Positions 1 through 5,433 are shown, counted from the first letter of the stretch. The stretch is 5,433 nt of DNA from Desulfobulbaceae bacterium (GCA_003509305.1 DOMU01000100.1:16553-21985); one strand, 5' to 3'. Numbers and translations are program-made. Notes: a model not told the origin generated them from the letters alone.

Positions 1-360
1 CAACCGTTTGCCATGGCCGCCGCCGAGAGACTCGAAGATTATATCCAGCGGCATCGCCCGCAAATCCTTAACGGTAAACGTAGCCCCTATCTCTTCGTCA
101 CTCGCCAGGGCAAGCCCATGACCCGTCTGCGCTTCTGGCAGATTGTCGGCGGCAAGGCCGTCCGCGCCGGCATCGTTACCGCCATTTCGCCGCATACGCT
201 CAGGCATTCGTTTGCCAGTCATCTGCTCGCCCACGGCGCCGACCTGCGGGCGGTGCAGATGATGCTTGGCCACAGCGACGCCGCCACCACTCAGATATAT
301 ACCCACGTCGAAAATGAACGGTTGCGGCGCATCCACCAAAAATTTCACCCTCGTGGCTGA
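1..360 (+). CDS. xerD: XerD-like tyrosine recombinase, C-terminal part (5' end outside window)
   Basis: This is the catalytic-domain end of a tyrosine site-specific recombinase. The frame is open from base 1, so the first visible residue (Q) is internal; the ATG at 13 is an internal Met, not the start. In the 119 visible residues the family motif is clear: H65-x-x-R68 (in HTLRH), H91 (LGHSD) and the nucleophile Y100 (QIYTHV). The first catalytic Arg and the beta-hairpin Lys would lie upstream of the window. The ending [14 protein letters not shown] resembles the XerD/XerC C-terminal tail, and by memory of E. coli XerD about 180 residues are missing. XerD works with XerC at dif to resolve chromosome dimers. 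The stop lies one codon before the next gene's ATG in the same frame, so the two are probably co-transcribed and translationally coupled. XerC or another chromosomal Xer paralogue cannot be fully excluded. Nothing nearby suggests an integrase of a mobile element. Confidence 0.88.
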   Translation, partial: QPFAMAAAERLEDYIQRHRPQILNGKRSPYLFVTRQGKPMTRLRFWQIVGGKAVRAGIVTAISPHTLRHSFASHLLAHGADLRAVQMMLGHSDAATTQIYTHVENERLRRIHQKFHPRG

Positions 361-363
361 ACC

Positions 364-3057
364 ATGCAGCTTATCACCACGCATATGAACGCCGATTTCG
401 ATGCCCTGGCCTCGATGGTTGCCGCCAGCCGCCTCTACCCTCGGGCGATACTGGCTTTTCCCGATGCACCAGGAAAAGATATTGGTGATTACATCGCCCA
501 CCAGCTCGAATGCCATGTTGAATTTCATGACTCGAAGACTATTGATTTAAGCAAGGTGGATACCTTGATCGTTGTCGATACCAGGTCGTCGCAACGCCTT
601 GGCCCGTTTGCGGCTTGCCTGAAACAGCCGGGGACGCGGCTGCATATTTTTGATCACCATCCGGATAACAACGCCGATATGACCGGAGACTACCAGGAAA
701 TCACCGTGACCGGCGCCGCCGCCACCATCATGGCCAAGCTTCTGGAGAAGAAAAGGATCAAGCTGACGCCCTTGCAGGCAACCACCATCTGCCTGGGCAT
801 TTACGCCGATACCGGGTCGCTGGTCAACTCCTCAACGACGCCCGGTGACCTGGAAGCTGCCGCCTGGCTGCTGTCCCAGGGGGCGCAATTGGATGTGATC
901 GGGCCTTATCTCAAGAAGAAGGAGCTGACAGCCGAAGAGGTGGATCTGCTGCACGGTCTGCATACCGCGGCGCATCACTATAAGATTCACAATATCCCTG
1001 TCACCGTCTCCTGCCCAACGATGTCAGAGTATGTCAGAGACTATGCCGGCATTGTCCAGAGGTACATGGACATGGAAAACCTCAATGCCGTGTTCGCTTT
1101 GCCGACTATGGGCGATCGCATTTGCCTGATCGCGCGCAGCCGCCTGGCCGAGATTGATGCCGGACAAGTTGCCCGCGATCTCGGCGGTGGCGGCCACGCG
1201 ACGGCGGCTTCGGCCACCATATCCGGCATGACAGCGATTCAGGCGGAGGAAGAACTGGTCGAAATCCTGCACAAGAATGTCCATCCGCAGCCCATCGCCG
1301 CCGAAATGATGTCGCAGCCGCCGATTATCATTCCAGCTTCCATGACCATTAGTCAGGCGCACGAGCGGATGAATCAGTATGGTGTCGCCGCCGCTCCTGT
1401 GGAAAACCCACCCGGAGTGAAACCCGGCTTATGCCTGGTCGGCTACATCACCCGGCGGAATATCGAAGGGGCGCTGCGTCATCATCTGGGCGATGCGCCG
1501 GTCTCGGCTTACATGACCACCGATATCGACTTCGCGTCACTGAACGCGACACTTGGCGATATCCATAAACTGATCATTGAAAAGCGGCAGCGGCTGGTAC
1601 CGGTCGTGCAGGATGGGGTCATCCAGGGCGTCATCACCCGCACCAACCTTTTACATTATCTGGCCTACAATCCATCCTATTTCCCGCCGGAGCGTCCAAA
1701 GAGCGCCGACTCTAACTGGAATGACCCCGGACACCGGCGCAATCTCGCCGCCTACATGACCGAGTGTCTGTCCCGCGCCGAGATCGGGCTGTTGCAGGAA
1801 ATCGGCGGCCTTGCCGACGAACTTGGATGTAAGGCATTCGTCGTTGGCGGCTATGTCCGCGATCTGCTTTTGCGGGCGCCAACCATGGACATTGATGTCG
1901 TCATCGAAGGCGATGGCATTGCCTTTGCCAAGACGCTTGCCGTCCGGAAAAATGGCCGGGTCAATATTCATAAAGGATTTGCCACCGCCACCGTTATGTA
2001 CGGCGACAATCAGCACATTGATGTTGCCACGGCACGGCTGGAATACTATGAACGGCCAGCGGCTTTGCCGATGGTCGAGGTTGCTTCGATCAAGCTCGAT
2101 CTCTATCGCCGCGACTTCACGATCAACGCCATGGCCATCCAACTGAACCCCGATCATTTTGGCGAACTGATTGATTTTTTTAATTGCCGGAGCGATCTCC
2201 TGAAACGCCGGGAAATCAAGGTGCTGCACAATGTCAGCTTCGTCGATGACCCCAGCCGCATGTTTCGGGCGATTCGCTTCGAGCAGAAGTTCGGCCTCAC
2301 CATCTCGGCGCACACCGCCCGCCTGATGCGTGGCGCGGTGAAAGAACGCCTGTTCGGCAGCAGCGATGATGTGCGGTTTTTCCGTGAAATGCAGCGGATA
2401 TTCTCGGAAGAAAATCCGATTCCAGCGATCAAACGGCTGGCCGAGTTTGGCCTGTTGCAACTGATGTGGCCGTCGCTTGAGGGCACGCTCGCCGGCGGCC
2501 GTTTTATGCAGGTTATCGAACAGGCGCGGCTGGCTATCGCCTGGTTCCGCCTGCTTTACCTGAAAGAAGAAATGACGCCGTGGATGGTCTGGCTTTTGGC
2601 GGTGATGGCCAGTTGTCAATTGTGGGAGTCACGCAAGTTTTGCCAGCGCTTCAACCTGTCGAAAAAAGTCACCGAGCAGCTCTTATGGCAGAAAGAGAAG
2701 GGAGACGAGATCGCCTACGACAAGCTGGTAGGACGGCAGTCCGTCGACAACAGCGAAGCATACCGGCTTTTGCGAGAACTGAGCAACGAAGGTTTGCTCT
2801 ATCTGATGGCCATTGACCTTGACGGCAACGGCATATTGAATAAGATGGTGTCGAATTATGTCACCAACCTGCGCGGTATGAAAGGCGAAATTGACGGCGA
2901 CGACCTGCTGCGTCTTGGTTATAAGCCAGGGCCGCTGTATAAAAAAATCCTCGCCGGCCTGCTTGATACCCGCCTCGACGGCGTAACTCATAACCGCAAC
3001 GAGGAACTGGCTTGGCTGGCCGACAACTATCCGTTACACCAATCCTGGCCGTTCTGA
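364..3057 (+). CDS. DHH phosphoesterase / CBS pair / tRNA nucleotidyltransferase (CCA-, CC-, A-adding or poly(A) polymerase) fusion protein
   Basis: This 897-residue cytoplasmic protein joins three modules. Residues 1-~300 are a DHH/DHHA1 phosphoesterase: H7/D11/D13 (HMNADFDALAS), D72 (VVDTRSS), D97-H98-H99 (IFDHHP), D149 (YADTGS) and the DHHA1 signature RDLGGGGHA (271-279). Residues ~312-435 are two CBS domains (AAEMMS... and VSAYMTT...), which usually bind adenine nucleotides. Residues ~475-897 are a class II nucleotidyltransferase: GGYVRD (495-500), metal-binding D509 and D511 (MDIDVV), probable third carboxylate D553, motif B RRDFTINAMA (582-591), motif C around D604-L612, motif D DDPSR (628-632), then a helical body/tail with GDDLLRLGYKPGP (845-857). 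The family adds C and/or A to tRNA 3' ends or polyadenylates RNA; which of these it does cannot be read from sequence. The fusion is known in deltaproteobacteria and similar large enzymes occur in Aquifex. ATG 364 is the only start after the upstream stop. No clear Shine-Dalgarno is visible, which suggests coupling to the xerD-like gene. Confidence 0.93.
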   Translation: MQLITTHMNADFDALASMVAASRLYPRAILAFPDAPGKDIGDYIAHQLECHVEFHDSKTIDLSKVDTLIVVDTRSSQRLGPFAACLKQPGTRLHIFDHHPDNNADMTGDYQEITVTGAAATIMAKLLEKKRIKLTPLQATTICLGIYADTGSLVNSSTTPGDLEAAAWLLSQGAQLDVIGPYLKKKELTAEEVDLLHGLHTAAHHYKIHNIPVTVSCPTMSEYVRDYAGIVQRYMDMENLNAVFALPTMGDRICLIARSRLAEIDAGQVARDLGGGGHATAASATISGMTAIQAEEELVEILHKNVHPQPIAAEMMSQPPIIIPASMTISQAHERMNQYGVAAAPVENPPGVKPGLCLVGYITRRNIEGALRHHLGDAPVSAYMTTDIDFASLNATLGDIHKLIIEKRQRLVPVVQDGVIQGVITRTNLLHYLAYNPSYFPPERPKSADSNWNDPGHRRNLAAYMTECLSRAEIGLLQEIGGLADELGCKAFVVGGYVRDLLLRAPTMDIDVVIEGDGIAFAKTLAVRKNGRVNIHKGFATATVMYGDNQHIDVATARLEYYERPAALPMVEVASIKLDLYRRDFTINAMAIQLNPDHFGELIDFFNCRSDLLKRREIKVLHNVSFVDDPSRMFRAIRFEQKFGLTISAHTARLMRGAVKERLFGSSDDVRFFREMQRIFSEENPIPAIKRLAEFGLLQLMWPSLEGTLAGGRFMQVIEQARLAIAWFRLLYLKEEMTPWMVWLLAVMASCQLWESRKFCQRFNLSKKVTEQLLWQKEKGDEIAYDKLVGRQSVDNSEAYRLLRELSNEGLLYLMAIDLDGNGILNKMVSNYVTNLRGMKGEIDGDDLLRLGYKPGPLYKKILAGLLDTRLDGVTHNRNEELAWLADNYPLHQSWPF

Positions 3058-3067
3058 TGTGCCGTAA

Positions 3068-3110
3068 TGACAGTGGACACTTGCCGCCAAGCCGAGTGTG
3101 TCCGCTGTCA
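3068..3110. repeat. 13-bp inverted repeat directly after the + strand fusion gene
   Basis: Left arm TGACAGTGGACAC (3068-3080) and right arm GTGTCCGCTGTCA (3098-3110) pair over 13 positions, with one G:T wobble and a 17-base loop. Within the loop TTG/CAA (3081-3083 with 3088-3090) can form a small extra stem. The repeat begins 11 bases after the stop codon at 3057, a usual place for a 3'-end hairpin that protects or terminates the mRNA. The bases after it (CGAATGCCTG) contain no T-tract, so it is not a standard intrinsic terminator. It could be an mRNA-stabilising hairpin, part of a Rho-dependent end, or a dispersed REP/MITE-like palindrome. The pairing itself is certain; the role is not known. 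Confidence 0.8.
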
Positions 3111-3120
3111 CGAATGCCTG

Positions 3121-3204
3121 CCACGTATCACCCCACTTGCGTTTTCGTTCGGTGATAGTAGCCATTTTTTAACGTGATTCTGAGCGTATTTTACCGATAC
3201 GTGG
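3121..3204. repeat. 9-bp perfect inverted repeat, arms 66 bases apart
   Basis: CCACGTATC (3121-3129) is the exact reverse complement of GATACGTGG (3196-3204). The arms are separated by 66 bases that include the weaker hairpin at 3126-3157 and the T-run at 3165-3170. The left arm overlaps the left arm of that inner hairpin by four bases, so the two pairings cannot both form fully. A 9-bp match somewhere in a region of this size is not very improbable by chance, so only the match is asserted, not a function. Confidence 0.5.
3126..3170 (+). terminator. Weak candidate intrinsic terminator for the xerD-like/fusion operon
   Basis: TATCACC (3126-3132) pairs perfectly with GGTGATA (3151-3157) across an 18-base loop. 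After a 7-base spacer there is a run of six T (3165-3170). The order hairpin then T-run on the + strand fits termination of the upstream genes. However, the stem is short, the loop large and the spacer long for an efficient Rho-independent terminator. It may act together with the stronger hairpin at 3068-3110. The left arm also belongs to a competing pairing with 3196-3204. Confidence 0.35.
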
Positions 3205-3323
3205 TGTTTATCAGTAACGAGATATGACGATTTATTTTGTTGTTATAAGCGTAATAAAATCGCGTATTATCAACAGATAAGAGAATAAAATAACTTTGAA
3301 ATCAATTTAAAATGGCGCCGGGT

Positions 3324-3365
3324 AAAAAATAAGGGGTTACACGGTATTTACCCATGTAACCCCTT
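3324..3365 (-). terminator. Intrinsic terminator of tRNA-Pro (and of any read-through from merR)
   Basis: On the - strand an 11-bp perfect stem, AAGGGGTTACA (3365-3355) with TGTAACCCCTT (3341-3331), encloses a 13-base loop. It is followed at once by ATTTTTT (3330-3324), a classic Rho-independent terminator. The stem starts 8 bases after the tRNA 3' CCA end at 3374. On the + strand the stem is not followed by a T-run, so it acts mainly in the - direction and closes the pheT-ihfA-merR-tRNA side of the convergent pair. Confidence 0.92.
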
Positions 3366-3373
3366 GATTTATC

Positions 3374-3450
3374 TGGTCGGGATGAGAGGATTTGAACCTC
3401 CGGCCCCCTGAACCCCATTCAGGTGCGCTACCAGACTGCGCTACATCCCG
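3374..3450 (-). tRNA. tRNA-Pro, anticodon GGG, CCA encoded
   Basis: The 77-base gene folds into a full cloverleaf. The acceptor stem is CGGGATG (3450-3444) with CATCCCG (3384-3378), the D stem is GCGC/GCGC, and the anticodon stem CCTGA/TCAGG encloses the loop ATGGGGT, giving anticodon GGG. The variable loop is GGGCC, the T stem is GGAGG/CCTCT with one G:T pair, and the T loop is TTCAAAT. The C1-G72 pair, discriminator A73 and G35-G36 are the known bacterial prolyl-tRNA identity elements. The 3' CCA is encoded (3376-3374). The tRNA reads CCC and CCU codons. Its 5' end lies 38 bases beyond the merR stop codon and its 3' end runs into a strong terminator. It may be made from its own promoter, by read-through from the phe operon, or both. 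Confidence 0.97.
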
Positions 3451-3463
3451 TTGCGAACTGTTT

Positions 3464-3492
3464 TATCTATCATTTTTCGGTGAGGAAGTCAA
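3464..3492 (-). promoter_or_regulatory. Candidate sigma70-type promoter for tRNA-Pro, overlapping the merR stop codon
   Basis: On the - strand TTGACT (3492-3487, five of six matches to TTGACA) is followed after exactly 17 bases by TAGATA (3469-3464, only three of six matches to TATAAT). An overlapping GATAAA matches better but with 19-base spacing. The spacer contains an A-run. Transcription would begin a few bases before the mature tRNA 5' end at 3450, leaving a short leader. The -35 box includes the merR TGA stop. The good -35 and spacing support it; the weak -10 keeps the call tentative. Confidence 0.45.
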
Positions 3493-3866
3493 TCGGAGAG
3501 TCCTCGCTTCGTAGTCAGCGCATCGCGAATCGTCGAAAGGCCCTCTTTGATGCCGCGCAGGGCGCTGAGCGGGACCGTCACCGTCATCTTATCGCTGGTT
3601 TCGCCGCTTGCCGCAATGGATTCGTCTTCCTGACGCAACATTTTCCTGGCGCCGGCCAGAGTGTATCCTTGCTCTCGCAGCATCGACCTGATGCCGAGAA
3701 AAAGCTCGACATCCTCATGCCGGTACAGGCGTTGCTGGGACGTGCCGGCGCGTTTGGGCTTGATGGCCGGAAATTCACTTTCCCAATAGCGGATGACATG
3801 CGGCGGCTCGTTGAGCAGCCGCGCCACTTCGCCGATTTTGAAATACTGTTTGTCCGGTATTGGCAT
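3489..3866 (-). CDS. Small MerR-family DNA-binding transcriptional regulator
   Basis: This is a 125-residue protein with an N-terminal MerR winged helix-turn-helix. [23 protein letters not shown] (10-32) holds the HTH with the typical RYW (26-28). [18 protein letters not shown] (46-63) is the wing and third helix, and [13 protein letters not shown] (65-77) is the second family motif. After residue ~80 there is a charged linker and one predicted helix (about 98-117) that could be the dimerisation coiled coil. No effector-binding domain and no cysteine is present, so it is unlikely to be a metal sensor; the ligand and targets are unknown. The ATG at 3866 is the only sensible start, since an in-frame stop (TAA) lies just upstream. 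A clear Shine-Dalgarno is missing. It lies 19 bases after ihfA and is probably co-transcribed with it. A MerR gene after pheT-ihfA is, from memory, recurrent in deltaproteobacteria. Confidence 0.9.
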   Translation of the reverse strand: MPIPDKQYFKIGEVARLLNEPPHVIRYWESEFPAIKPKRAGTSQQRLYRHEDVELFLGIRSMLREQGYTLAGARKMLRQEDESIAASGETSDKMTVTVPLSALRGIKEGLSTIRDALTTKRGLSD

Positions 3867-3885
3867 CGGTTAGCTGGTAGTTTAC

Positions 3886-4182
3886 CTAAACATTTACCCG
3901 GTCACGTAGTTTGCGGCTGGCGCGGAAGCTGACCGTTCGCCGTTCGACAATGGTGATGGATTCGCCGGTACGGGGATTGCGCCCCTGGCGCGGGCGTTTA
4001 TCGCGCAGCGAGAAGGTGCCAAAATGCACCAGCTTGACGTTCTCTCCGGCCAGAAGCGTCTCTTTTATCGCCGCCAGCGCGCTGTCAACGATGTCGGCGC
4101 AACCGCTCAAGGGATAGCCCAGCCGGTCGGCGATCGCCTGAGCAAGTTCTTTACGGGTCAGATTCGGTAGTTCCGTGTTCAT
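3886..4182 (-). CDS. ihfA: Integration host factor subunit alpha
   Basis: This 98-residue protein of the HU/IHF family is the usual length for IhfA. Helical N-terminal half: LTRKELAQAIADRLGYPLSG... Core: VKLVHFGTFSLRDK (49-62). DNA-binding beta arm: RQGRNPRTGE (65-74), with P70 in the place of the proline that intercalates into DNA. C-terminal strand and helix: RRTVSFRASRKLRDRV (81-96). IHF bends DNA sharply as an alpha/beta heterodimer and serves sigma54 promoters, recombination and chromosome organisation; the beta subunit is not in this window. The position directly after pheT, the same as in enterobacteria, favours the alpha subunit over HU or IhfB. ATG 4182 is supported by an AGGAG six bases upstream. 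A second IHF-alpha-like copy elsewhere in the genome is possible. Confidence 0.93.
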   Translation of the reverse strand: MNTELPNLTRKELAQAIADRLGYPLSGCADIVDSALAAIKETLLAGENVKLVHFGTFSLRDKRPRQGRNPRTGESITIVERRTVSFRASRKLRDRVNV

Positions 4183-4188
4183 GGCGTT

Positions 4189-4193
4189 CTCCT
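4189..4193 (-). promoter_or_regulatory. ihfA ribosome binding site overlapping the pheT stop codon
   Basis: On the - strand AGGAG (4193-4189) lies six bases before the ihfA ATG (4182-4180). It shares its first two bases with the pheT TAG stop (4194-4192). The arrangement fixes the ihfA start and indicates translational coupling: ribosomes ending on pheT uncover or reuse the site for ihfA. Confidence 0.85.
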
Positions 4194-5433
4194 ACGCCGC
4201 CCGCAGGCTGCCGTTGAAGGTATCGGCAAGCAAGCGGACAATTTTGTCATGGGTTTTTTCGATATTCTTTTCTGTCAGTGTCTTACTGGCCGATCGGTAA
4301 GTGATGGAAAGCGCGACGCTTTTCGTGCCAGGCGGCAGGCTGTCACCGCGGAAGACATCGAACAAGACCACCGATTCGATCAGCTTTTCGCCGCTTTTCC
4401 GCAACGTTGCCATCATCTCTCCGGCGGCGACGTCTTCGGCGACGACCAAAGCGATGTCACGTACCACCGCCGGATAGATCGGCAACGGTGTGAACTGCGC
4501 TTTTTGCGCGGGGAGAGTGCACAGGGTGTCGAAATCAAGAGTGAAGAAGGCAACATCCTGCTTGATGCCAAAGGCGCGGAGCACCGGCGCCTTAACCATG
4601 CCGGCTTTGCCGAGCACAGCGTCACCGGCGAAGAAGAGCAGGGCGCTTTCCGGCTCGACAAAGGTTTCGATGCCGTCGTCAACCGGGTGAATTACGCGGA
4701 TCGCCTCCGCATCACCGGCAATGCCCATCTCTTCCAGTAAAAATTCGACCGCTCCTCTGGCGTCGAAAATATCAACGGCCCGCTCTGGGAAATAGAGCGG
4801 CGGCGCGCCAGCGGAACAGTTGCCGGTAAGGACGCCGGAGAGCAGCATTTTCTCGTCGGGTTGGGTGTCCGGGCTTTTCGGGATGAAGACCTTGCCAATT
4901 TCAAAGAACTTCAGCGATGTGGTCTGGTAGCTGATATTGTGGCGGATATTCTCGAGCAGCCCCGGCAACAGCATGGCGCGCAGGCAATCCATCTCCTCGC
5001 TCAGCGGATTGCGCAGCCGCACGACGCGGCGGCGGGCGTCACCCTCGGCAAGTGTCAGCATATCCGCAAATTTCGAGCTGGTAAAGCTGTAGTTGATGGC
5101 CTCGTGGTAACCCAAAGCGACCATGATCTCGGCGGCGCGCAGACGCCTTTCCCTGGCCGGGTCCTGATTGGGGTAGCTGAGGGCGGCCAGCGGCAGCCGC
5201 GTTGGGATGGCATCGTAGCCGTGCAGTCGGGCGATTTCCTCGACCAGATCGGCCTCACGCTCGAGATCGACGCGGAAGGCGGGCGGTGTCACGCGCAAGA
5301 GATCGTCATCAATTTTTTCACAGGCGATAGCGGTACCGGTCAAAAGCCTGATGATTTCTTCCGTCGAAAAGGGCACACCGATCAGCCGCGAGGCGCGTTC
5401 GGCGCTTATTTCGATGACCGGTCGCGACTGTTT
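4192..5433 (-). CDS. pheT: Phenylalanyl-tRNA synthetase beta subunit, C-terminal half (5' end outside window)
   Basis: The frame is open from the right edge (first codon 5433-5431), giving 413 residues, about half of the usual ~800. The GTG at 5376 is an internal Val, not a start. The fragment begins RPVIEISAERASRLIG, typical of the B5 domain. It continues with FRVDLEREADLVEEIARLHGYDAIP (about residues 53-77 of the fragment), whose acidic residues are characteristic of B5. Next comes the catalytic-like core (NYSFTS, LRNPLSEEMDCLR, then LLENIRHN and FFEIGKVF), which is inactive in the beta subunit. The last ~100 residues are the FDX-ACB anticodon-binding domain, from FTPLPIYPAVVRDIALVV through DVFRGDSLPPGTKSVALSITYR to the end. 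PheT pairs with PheS as an alpha2-beta2 enzyme that charges tRNA-Phe; the N-terminal tRNA-binding and editing regions lie outside the window. It is followed by ihfA nine bases after the stop, in one operon. Confidence 0.96.
   Translation of the reverse strand, partial: KQSRPVIEISAERASRLIGVPFSTEEIIRLLTGTAIACEKIDDDLLRVTPPAFRVDLEREADLVEEIARLHGYDAIPTRLPLAALSYPNQDPARERRLRAAEIMVALGYHEAINYSFTSSKFADMLTLAEGDARRRVVRLRNPLSEEMDCLRAMLLPGLLENIRHNISYQTTSLKFFEIGKVFIPKSPDTQPDEKMLLSGVLTGNCSAGAPPLYFPERAVDIFDARGAVEFLLEEMGIAGDAEAIRVIHPVDDGIETFVEPESALLFFAGDAVLGKAGMVKAPVLRAFGIKQDVAFFTLDFDTLCTLPAQKAQFTPLPIYPAVVRDIALVVAEDVAAGEMMATLRKSGEKLIESVVLFDVFRGDSLPPGTKSVALSITYRSASKTLTEKNIEKTHDKIVRLLADTFNGSLRAA

Larger units (their letters stand above)
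3058..3373. other. Convergent intergenic region, AT-rich core, no gene seen
   Basis: This is the stretch between the end of the + strand fusion gene and the 3' end of the - strand tRNA-Pro. I find no convincing coding frame in it. The left part (3058-3160) is GC-rich and palindromic. Positions 3161-3330 are strikingly AT-rich, about 53 G/C in 170 bases by hand count, or roughly 31%, against well over 50% in the flanking genes. The right end is the tRNA-Pro terminator. Convergent ends normally need only terminators, so the length and base composition are somewhat unexpected. The region may be a remnant of an inserted element or an AT-rich protein-binding region, but nothing in it proves either. 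Confidence 0.75.

Noticed and set aside
1..360. Phage or island integrase next to a tRNA gene, i.e. a mobile element boundary
   Set aside because: The tail matches chromosomal XerD type, the gene is tightly coupled to a housekeeping-type RNA enzyme, and the tRNA is 3 kb away on the other strand with no att-like repeat found.
1651..2619. A 322-codon open frame on the - strand inside the fusion gene
   Set aside because: It lies wholly antisense to a gene with clear conserved motifs, its protein has no recognisable family and an unnatural composition (rich in H, R, G, Q), as expected of an antisense shadow in GC-rich DNA.
3267..3280. TTATCAACAGATAA, resembling a DnaA box (TTATCCACA) and a small palindrome
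   Set aside because: Single copy, one mismatch at a key C, no cluster of boxes and no dnaA/dnaN/gidA neighbours; chance is likely in AT-rich sequence.
3270..3282. Near match to an IHF site (TATCAACAGATAA) in the AT-rich tract
   Set aside because: It deviates from the TTR part of the consensus, and near matches are common in AT-rich DNA.
3423..3932. A 169-codon + strand frame across tRNA-Pro and merR
   Set aside because: It starts inside the tRNA gene and runs antisense through the well-supported MerR gene; no recognisable domain.
4249..4740. A 163-codon + strand frame inside pheT
   Set aside because: Antisense to the conserved FDX-ACB and core regions of PheT, with no family resemblance.
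1..5433. CRISPR array, toxin-antitoxin pair, retron or other defence system
   Set aside because: No regularly spaced repeats, no reverse transcriptase, and no small toxin-like genes; all coding space is explained by known cellular families.

Overview
The window looks like ordinary chromosome from a mid-to-high GC bacterium. Gene content and order suggest a deltaproteobacterium, most likely of the Desulfuromonadota (Geobacter/Pelobacter-like) type. The pointers are an rRNA-like GC-rich coding background, a DHH-CBS-nucleotidyltransferase fusion of the kind known from that group, and a pheT-ihfA-merR-tRNA-Pro order on the other strand. This is an inference from remembered gene order and protein architecture; no search was run.

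Layout. On the + strand, positions 1-360 hold the C-terminal end of a XerD-like tyrosine recombinase. It is followed after one codon by an 897-residue three-part protein (364-3057): a DHH/DHHA1 phosphoesterase, a CBS-domain pair, and a class II tRNA nucleotidyltransferase/poly(A) polymerase. On the - strand, reading from the right edge, lie the C-terminal half of phenylalanyl-tRNA synthetase beta (pheT, 5433-4192), ihfA (4182-3886), a small MerR-type regulator (3866-3489) and a tRNA-Pro(GGG) gene (3450-3374). A strong intrinsic terminator follows (3365-3324). The two transcription units converge on a roughly 310-base non-coding stretch (3058-3373). This stretch holds a 13-bp inverted repeat, two overlapping and mutually exclusive pairings, and an AT-rich tract of about 31% GC (3161-3330, hand count).

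How the genes fit together. The window is rich in tRNA biology: a tRNA 3'-end polymerase, a tRNA synthetase subunit and a tRNA gene. It also carries two DNA-architecture or recombination proteins, XerD and IHF alpha. pheT and ihfA are closely coupled, because the ihfA Shine-Dalgarno overlaps the pheT stop codon. The tRNA-Pro gene has a plausible promoter of its own that overlaps the merR stop codon, and it shares its terminator with whatever reads through from the phe operon.

I found no clear sign of a previously undescribed system. The most notable items are the three-domain fusion protein with altered motif C and D residues, and the unexplained palindromes in the convergent intergenic region.
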